Shown here piece by piece: positions 14,254-17,600 of a DNA stretch of 17,600 nucleotides. How positions within the stretch are numbered: position 1 is the first letter of the stretch; each line of letters begins with the position of its first letter. This DNA is from Heritagella caecorum (GTDB lineage: Bacteria > Bacillota > Clostridia > Oscillospirales > Acutalibacteraceae), in NCBI GenBank assembly GCA_904419035.1, contig CAJFQL010000040.1:1-17600 (forward strand). The letters are read 5' to 3'. Made by a program: the position numbers and the translations under genes. The notes under the pieces are model-generated. The model was not told where the DNA came from. It saw nothing but the letters and a program-made list of their open reading frames with translations, and ran no database searches.

Positions 14254-14281
14254 GCATACGGCAAATACCGGTCCCTGTCAA
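14253..14281 (-). promoter_or_regulatory. Promoter of the five-gene TetR operon
   Basis: On the minus strand TTGACA (14281-14276), a 17-base spacer, then TATGCT (14258-14253). The last base of the -10 is the first base of the operator palindrome. About 40 bases separate it from the ATG. Confidence 0.85.
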
Positions 14282-14490
14282 TCCATTTTTGTGAATAAAG
14301 TAACAATCTGTCAAAAAAGAGGATTTTTCCTGTGTGTTTTATGAAAAATGGCATCGTTTTTTTTGGGGGCTTCCCCCTTTTGCCATCCCCTTCCCCCGGC
14401 TGCCCGGCGGCCGCGCCTACCCCTTTCGTCCCTATCCACACCCGCCGTGCTATGGGAAGCGGCATGCCTATTTAATAAGCCTGCTATCTG
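14282..14490. other. Divergent intergenic region
   Basis: Between the TetR promoter and the gene at 14522. It contains a second TGTCAA (14309-14314) without a good -10, and a nested inverted repeat: ATGGCA (about 14349) with TGCCAT (about 14381), enclosing GGGGG-CTT-CCCCC. On the minus strand this repeat is followed by TTTTT, so it may be a terminator-like or regulatory hairpin. No gene is seen. Confidence 0.4.
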
Positions 14491-14499
14491 TGGTATGAT
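14491..14499 (+). promoter_or_regulatory. Extended -10 promoter of the gene at 14522
   Basis: TGGTATGAT ends 22 bases before the ATG. TTTAAT at 14471-14476 gives a 17-base spacer. Confidence 0.6.
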
Positions 14500-14521
14500 G
14501 ACAGAAAAGGAGGCGTGCCGC

Positions 14522-14971
14522 ATGAAAAAAATCGCCAAAAGCCTGCTCCGGCTTTTCGGGATCATCGCTCTTGTTACGCTATTGACCGTCAGCATTCAAC
14601 TTTTCACCCAGGGCATGTGGTTGTGGGGGCTGCCCTCTTTGGATGAGGTGCAATCGGTCAGCCTTTCGTACCCCAGCGTGACCGATACCGTGAAGGAAGT
14701 ATCCGAGCCGGAAGACATTGAGTTAGCCCTAAAACTCACCGGCTTTTTAAAGTACGACCTATTCGAAAAAGCCGATACCAACGATGAACCTCTCATCTCT
14801 ATTACCTACCACCGGACAGACGGGACTGAGCAAACCGTATCGGCCAACCGCACCACCGTCTGGTGGCAAGGCAAGGCCTATGCCCTCAAAGAGAAAGATA
14901 TGTTTGTCAATTTAACCGAAGGCCTCTTCTTTTTGGAAGATTTGCAGGAAAACGAAACGGCAAAGAAGTAG
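14522..14971 (+). CDS. Small membrane-anchored protein, unknown function (DUF5301-like)
   Basis: A 149-residue protein. The ATG at 14522 follows AAAAGGAGG (14505-14513). An N-terminal signal anchor spans about 8-30 (LLRLFGIIALVTLLTVSIQL). A roughly 110-residue extracytoplasmic domain begins at LPSLDEVQSVSLSYPSVTDT and includes EDIELALKLTGFLKYDLFEK, ISITYHRTDG and TTVWWQGKAYALKEKDM. This layout, with SLDEVQSVSLS and a TVWWQGKAYAL strand, resembles the clostridial domain called DUF5301; I am relying on memory and am moderately sure. No lipobox cysteine is present. Monocistronic, ending at the terminator at 15026. Confidence 0.75.
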   Translation: MKKIAKSLLRLFGIIALVTLLTVSIQLFTQGMWLWGLPSLDEVQSVSLSYPSVTDTVKEVSEPEDIELALKLTGFLKYDLFEKADTNDEPLISITYHRTDGTEQTVSANRTTVWWQGKAYALKEKDMFVNLTEGLFFLEDLQENETAKK

Positions 14972-15025
14972 CGTGCCTCAAAATAAAGCTTTCGATCGCC
15001 TACGCCCCCTATTCCCCCTAGTGCG

Positions 15026-15063
15026 AAAAAGCAGGAACCCTGCAAAAAAGGTTCCTGCTTTTT
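15026..15063 (+). terminator. Rho-independent terminator
   Basis: A 14-bp perfect stem (15026-15039 with 15050-15063), a 10-nt loop, and a T6 tract around 15059-15064. It lies 55 bases after the stop of the gene at 14522. Confidence 0.9.
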
Positions 15064-15243
15064 TATTACTGGCCATCACGTTACTCTTCGCATGGCAAAA
15101 TGTTTTGTATGGGAACGAATTGCGCAACGGAAGGCAGCAACGGCCAAGGAAAAAACGTGCGGCACAGCCCAAAGTCTAACCATCCCACCAAAACTGATAC
15201 GTTATTTGATGCAACCAATCATAACATCTTTTGCCGGCGCCGG

Positions 15244-15276
15244 TTGGTGGAACTTCCAGCCTTCCAAGGTTATAAT
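15244..15276 (+). promoter_or_regulatory. Promoter and possible operator of the XRE-ABC operon
   Basis: TATAAT at 15271-15276, with TGGAAC (15248-15253) at a 17-base spacing as a poor -35. Inverted repeats TGGAA-C-TTCCA (15248-15258) and CCTT-CC-AAGG (15260-15269) fill the spacer, a sensible place for autoregulation by the XRE protein. The -10 is sound; the operator is a guess. The 15064-15243 stretch before it shows no gene. Confidence 0.5.
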
Positions 15277-15298
15277 GGTCTAAGGAGGTGTGAAAAGT

Positions 15299-15778
15299 AT
15301 GAAAAATCTGAAAAATAATATTGCCCGCAATTTAACCACATTGCGGCAGCTTCATAAATACTCCCAGGAAGACGTAGCGGAACAAATTGGCGTGTCCCGT
15401 CAGGCTGTGGCAAAATGGGAATCCGGCGAATCTGTACCGGACATCGTAAACTGCGACGCGCTGGCACAGTTCTATAACGTCGAACTTAACGATCTGATCC
15501 ACCATGACCAGGAACAAACCGGTTTACATGTTCCGCCCAAAGGCAAGCACATATTCGGCACCGTCCGCGTGGGTGAGCGCGGCCAGATTGTACTTCCCAA
15601 ACAGGCCCGGGATGTGTTCAAAATCAAACCGGGAGACCGGCTGGTCGTTTTAGGGGATGAATCGCTGGATCATCCAGGGCTTGCCCTGATGAAAGAAGAA
15701 TTTTTCTTGGGCATTGCTCAGCTATTTAGAACCGCCTTGCATAGAGCCGATACCACCGATGAAAAGGGGAATAAATGA
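15299..15778 (+). CDS. XRE helix-turn-helix / AbrB-like fusion regulator
   Basis: A 159-residue protein. The ATG at 15299 follows AAGGAGG (15282-15288) by 10 bases; a GTG at 15290 overlaps that site and is rejected. Residues 6-61 are an HTH_3 (XRE/Cro) domain: YSQEDVAEQIGVSRQAVAKW (21-40), ESGESVPDI. Residues 87-120 are a SpoVT/AbrB swapped-hairpin domain: GTVRVGERGQIVLPKQARDV (87-106), then FKIKPGDRLVVLGD. Thus two DNA-binding folds stand in one protein. It is first in a three-gene unit and overlaps the ABC ATPase by 4 bases (ATGA). Probably it represses the transporter operon; the inducer is unknown. Multidrug or antimicrobial-peptide efflux is a common context. Confidence 0.9.
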   Translation: MKNLKNNIARNLTTLRQLHKYSQEDVAEQIGVSRQAVAKWESGESVPDIVNCDALAQFYNVELNDLIHHDQEQTGLHVPPKGKHIFGTVRVGERGQIVLPKQARDVFKIKPGDRLVVLGDESLDHPGLALMKEEFFLGIAQLFRTALHRADTTDEKGNK

Positions 15779-16539
15779 TGGAAGGTGTGCTGTGTGTCCA
15801 GAACCTTAGCAAGCATTACCCAGGATTTGCGCTGGAAAATGTCAGCTTTTCTCTTGCTTCCAAACACATTATGGGGTTAATCGGTAAAAATGGGGCCGGG
15901 AAAAGCACGACTTTAAAATCCATCCTCCATATGGTGTCCCCGGAGAGTGGGCGCGTAACGATTTTTCAAAAGGATTTTAGCCAGTACGAAAAAGAGTGCA
16001 AGCAGCGCACCGGCGTGGTATTCGGCGGGATTGATTTTTATCCTTTGAAAAAACTTTCTGCCATTACAGCCGTCACCCAAAAGTTTTACACGAATTGGGA
16101 CCAGGCGCAGTACCAGACATATCTCAAGCGGTTTGCCTTAGATGAAAGCAAGAAATTGAAAGAGCTTTCAAACGGTATGAAAGTAAAATACCTGCTGGCT
16201 CTGGCCCTGTCGCACCATGCGGAGCTGCTGATTCTGGATGAACCAACTTCGGGCCTTGACCCCGTATCCCGTGAAGAACTCCTGCACATTTTCCGCCAAA
16301 CCGTGAAAAACGAAAACTGCTCCATTTTGTTTTCTACGCATATCACTTCCGACCTAGACAAATGCGCCGATGATATCACGTATATGCAAAATGGACGCGT
16401 ACTGAAAAGTGCGGACAAAGACACATTCCTGCGCTCTTTTGAGCATTTAAAAATGCCGGAGGATACAGGCCCCCTCACCCTGGAAGAAATCATGCTGCGC
16501 ACGGAAAGGAGTGAGTGGGATGATGACACTGCTGTATAA
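15775..16539 (+). CDS. ABC transporter ATP-binding protein
   Basis: A 254-residue ATPase. Walker A is GKNGAGKST (37-45), the Q-loop region is VVFGGIDFYP (81-90, with Gly rather than the usual Gln), the signature is LSNGM (131-135) instead of LSGGQ, Walker B is LLILDEPTSGLDP (151-163), and the H-loop is STHITSD (His189). These match the ABC-2 exporter type (YtrB/BcrA-like). It starts in an ATGA overlap with the regulator and ends 20 bases inside the permease gene, so the two subunits are translationally coupled. It probably forms a homodimer with two copies of the permease, exporting an unknown substrate. Confidence 0.92.
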   Translation: MMEGVLCVQNLSKHYPGFALENVSFSLASKHIMGLIGKNGAGKSTTLKSILHMVSPESGRVTIFQKDFSQYEKECKQRTGVVFGGIDFYPLKKLSAITAVTQKFYTNWDQAQYQTYLKRFALDESKKLKELSNGMKVKYLLALALSHHAELLILDEPTSGLDPVSREELLHIFRQTVKNENCSILFSTHITSDLDKCADDITYMQNGRVLKSADKDTFLRSFEHLKMPEDTGPLTLEEIMLRTERSEWDDDTAV

Positions 16540-17161
16540 AGAAATGCGGCTTGTTGCCCATCCAACCTCGATTGTATTTGCCTTTTTGGGCTGTCTTGTT
16601 CTTATACCTGCTTATCCCTATAGTGTCGTGTTTATGTTCGGCTGCCTGGCACCCTACATCACCTTTGTGAATGCACGCGAGACAAATGACGCTTGGTACA
16701 CGGCGATCCTTCCCGCGACAAAGCGCGAAAGCGTTCTGGGGAAATGCCTGCTAATCGTTTCCATGCAACTATTCCAATTGCTGTTTTCTATTCCATTTGC
16801 TCTCCTTCGCCATGCTCTACATATTGAAAATAACCCCGTCGGGCTGGATGCCACGCTTGCTTGGTACGGCTTTGGCCTTATCGTGTACGCCGTCTTTGAT
16901 TTGGTATTCTTTCCAGCTTTTTATAAGAACGGTTACAAAGCCGGAAGAGCCTTTATCTTCGCATCCATCCCCATGGTACTCTTGATGTTTACCGTGGAGG
17001 CAGTCGCCCATATACCGAAACTCAGCTGGCTGGACAGTTATCAGCCGCAACACATGCTGATGCAGGTGCCCATTTTGGCTGTAGGCATCCTCTGTTACAC
17101 GGTATTTCTATTCCTTGCTTATCGTATGTCTGTCAAACGGTTTAATCGGGTCGATTTGTAA
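16520..17161 (+). CDS. ABC-2 type transporter permease (ABC2_membrane_5-like)
   Basis: A 213-residue membrane protein. The ATG at 16520 follows AAGGAG (16505-16510); a GTG at 16511 touches that site and is not used. MMTLLYKEMRLVAHP, followed by about six helices (near 16-29, 31-48, 75-95, 108-130, 145-163, 178-203), and ARETNDAWYTAILPATKRES in the first cytosolic loop, match the small ABC-2 permease family seen with YtrB-type ATPases. The KEMRL start is the elbow helix. It shares 20 bases with the ATPase gene. The substrate is unknown; such pairs often export lipopeptides or protect against cell-wall antibiotics. Confidence 0.88.
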   Translation: MMTLLYKEMRLVAHPTSIVFAFLGCLVLIPAYPYSVVFMFGCLAPYITFVNARETNDAWYTAILPATKRESVLGKCLLIVSMQLFQLLFSIPFALLRHALHIENNPVGLDATLAWYGFGLIVYAVFDLVFFPAFYKNGYKAGRAFIFASIPMVLLMFTVEAVAHIPKLSWLDSYQPQHMLMQVPILAVGILCYTVFLFLAYRMSVKRFNRVDL

Positions 17162-17171
17162 AGCAGCGCAT

Positions 17172-17211
17172 AAAAAGGCCTGCCCATCGAAACCGATGGA
17201 TTCGATAGGCC
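17172..17211 (-). terminator. Terminator of the minus-strand remnant
   Basis: On the minus strand GGCCT (17211-17207) pairs with AGGCC (17181-17177), enclosing CCATCG/CGATGG (17199-17194 with 17189-17184). It is followed by TTTTT (17176-17172). It lies 11 bases after the stop of the protein-like fragment and 15 bases from the permease stop, so it may also close the permease transcript. Confidence 0.55.
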
Positions 17212-17222
17212 GCCAAAAGTTT

Positions 17223-17390
17223 TCATCCCCTCTTTGACGGTAAAAACTCGATCGCCACACCTCCGTTAGCAAAAGAAGCCGGAATATTTATCCATGCACT
17301 TTGTTCTTTCTCATTTTCTGAGGAAAACGGCTGACTGTATCCGAAAGAAACAAGCCACCACAAACCAAAATGTCTGCGGTGGCTTTTTCG
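17223..17390 (-). pseudogene. Protein-like C-terminal fragment
   Basis: On the minus strand a frame ends at TGA 17225-17223 and reads like a genuine C-terminus: FGYSQPFSSENEKEQ, then SAWINIPASFANGG and VAIEFLPSKRG. No start codon with a ribosome site is visible, and upstream the frame passes into the tRNA terminator hairpin. A terminator follows it directly. I do not recognise the family. It may be a remnant left between the tRNA and the ABC operon, or a chance frame; its left limit is uncertain. Confidence 0.3.
17352..17385 (-). terminator. tRNA-associated terminator hairpin
   Basis: On the minus strand AAGCCACCGCAGA pairs with TTTGTGGTGGCTT over 13 bp including two G-U pairs, with an 8-nt loop and a GTTTCTTT tail. 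It starts 7 bases after the CCA end of the tRNA fragment, as expected for a tRNA transcript terminator. The plus strand also has T5 after the hairpin, with a poorer stem. Confidence 0.75.
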
Positions 17391-17391
17391 C

Positions 17392-17433
17392 TGGCGCCCC
17401 CTGCGAGAATCGAACTCACAACTAACCCTTAGG
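17392..17433 (-). tRNA. Orphan 3' half of a tRNA (probable attachment site)
   Basis: The minus strand reads CTCCTAA (anticodon loop), GGGTT, a short variable loop AGTT, T stem GTGAG, T loop TTCGATT, CTCGC, then acceptor AGGGGGC and GCCA. No matching 5' half (D arm, acceptor CCCCT, AACCC anticodon arm) precedes it, so it is a 3' fragment of 42 bases. If the variable loop has four bases the anticodon is CCT (Arg). Such duplicated 3' tRNA ends are left by site-specific integration, with the element on the 5' side of the fragment, here to the right beyond 17434. Confidence 0.8.
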
Positions 17434-17599
17434 AGTATGGCGTGCCGCTTGGTACATCGTCCGTTTCATAATTTTGATTTGAAGTTTGATTTGAAAAATG
17501 AGTTTGGAGCTTGTCCCAGTTATCTGCAAGGCACCGACACAATTTCTGATAAGCCATCGGATTTGGAATACCCAACGGACGTGGGACATTTATATTCCT
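17429..17599 (-). pseudogene. Truncated N-terminal region of a defence-type reverse transcriptase
   Basis: The minus-strand frame is open from the window edge to TAA at 17431-17429 (56 codons). It contains VPRPLGIPNPMAYQKLCRC followed by LADNWDKLQTHF. The pattern R-x-LxIPNP-(x)n-L-x5-NWxxI matches, from memory, the N-terminal segment of bacterial antiphage reverse transcriptases (Abi/UG or DRT group) just before the catalytic domain. After that the sequence (SNQTSNQNYETDD) loses the pattern and stops inside the tRNA fragment. The catalytic YxDD region is absent, so the gene is cut. The beginning lies outside the window. Confidence 0.45.
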
Positions 17600-17600
17600 C

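Noticed and set aside
15092..15283. Short plus-strand frame before the XRE gene
   Set aside because: No ribosome site; it runs through the promoter region of the next operon.
17392..17460. Complete tRNA gene
   Set aside because: No D arm, 5' acceptor strand or 5' anticodon arm is found upstream; only the 3' half is present.
17470..17495. Tandem TTTGATTTGAA repeat
   Set aside because: Two copies only; it falls inside the RT-like frame, where it encodes a repeated SNQ.
1..17600. CRISPR array or complete insertion sequence
   Set aside because: No regularly spaced repeats, no intact transposase and no flanking inverted repeats were seen on reading both strands.

Overview
The window looks like the chromosome of a moderately GC-rich gut-type Firmicute, most likely a Clostridia/Oscillospirales-like organism. 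The grounds are the consistent AGGAGG ribosome sites, short intergenic rho-independent hairpins, many GNAT acetyltransferases, ECF-type sigma factors and YczE/MarR/ABC-2 genes typical of that group. This assignment is an inference from style and protein families, because no rRNA or taxonomic marker gene is present.

Layout. 1-1300: a minus-strand secreted lipoprotein of unknown role, with a long structured leader (1300-1510) and divergent promoters. 1574-3580: a plus-strand MarR regulator, YczE-like membrane protein and APH-type kinase operon. 3590-3945: an AT-rich scar holding the N-terminal stub of a serine recombinase joined to a fragment of a membrane protein, ending in a hairpin. 4152-5605: a divergent pair, a minus-strand HAD phosphatase-like protein and a plus-strand GNAT. 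5662-7216: an ECF-like sigma factor translationally coupled to a single-pass membrane protein, probably its anti-sigma or sensor partner. 7323-10384: two GNATs, a trans-aconitate methyltransferase-like enzyme (tam) and another GNAT, ending at a perfect bidirectional terminator. 10387-14281: a five-gene minus-strand operon (TetR, flavin-reductase-like protein with a PCP_red-like tail, NAD(P)-binding protein, DUF1295 / steroid-5-alpha-reductase-like membrane protein, six-helix membrane protein) driven by a TTGACA-17-TATGCT promoter that abuts a palindromic operator. 14491-15063: a small membrane-anchored protein. 15271-17161: a three-gene plus-strand operon of an XRE-AbrB fusion regulator, an ABC ATPase and an ABC-2 permease. 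17172-17600: the edge of an integrated element. On the minus strand it has an open frame resembling the N-terminal region of a defence-type reverse transcriptase, which runs into an orphan 3' half of a tRNA (probable attachment site), then that tRNA's terminator, a protein-like fragment and a second terminator.

The two most interesting stretches are the TetR-controlled redox operon, a candidate uncharacterised pathway acting on a membrane or lipophilic (possibly sterol-like) substrate, and the right edge, where an orphan tRNA 3' half marks an integration boundary that cuts a reverse-transcriptase-like gene. A recurring extended -10 promoter (TGnTATnnT) lies just upstream of at least five genes.
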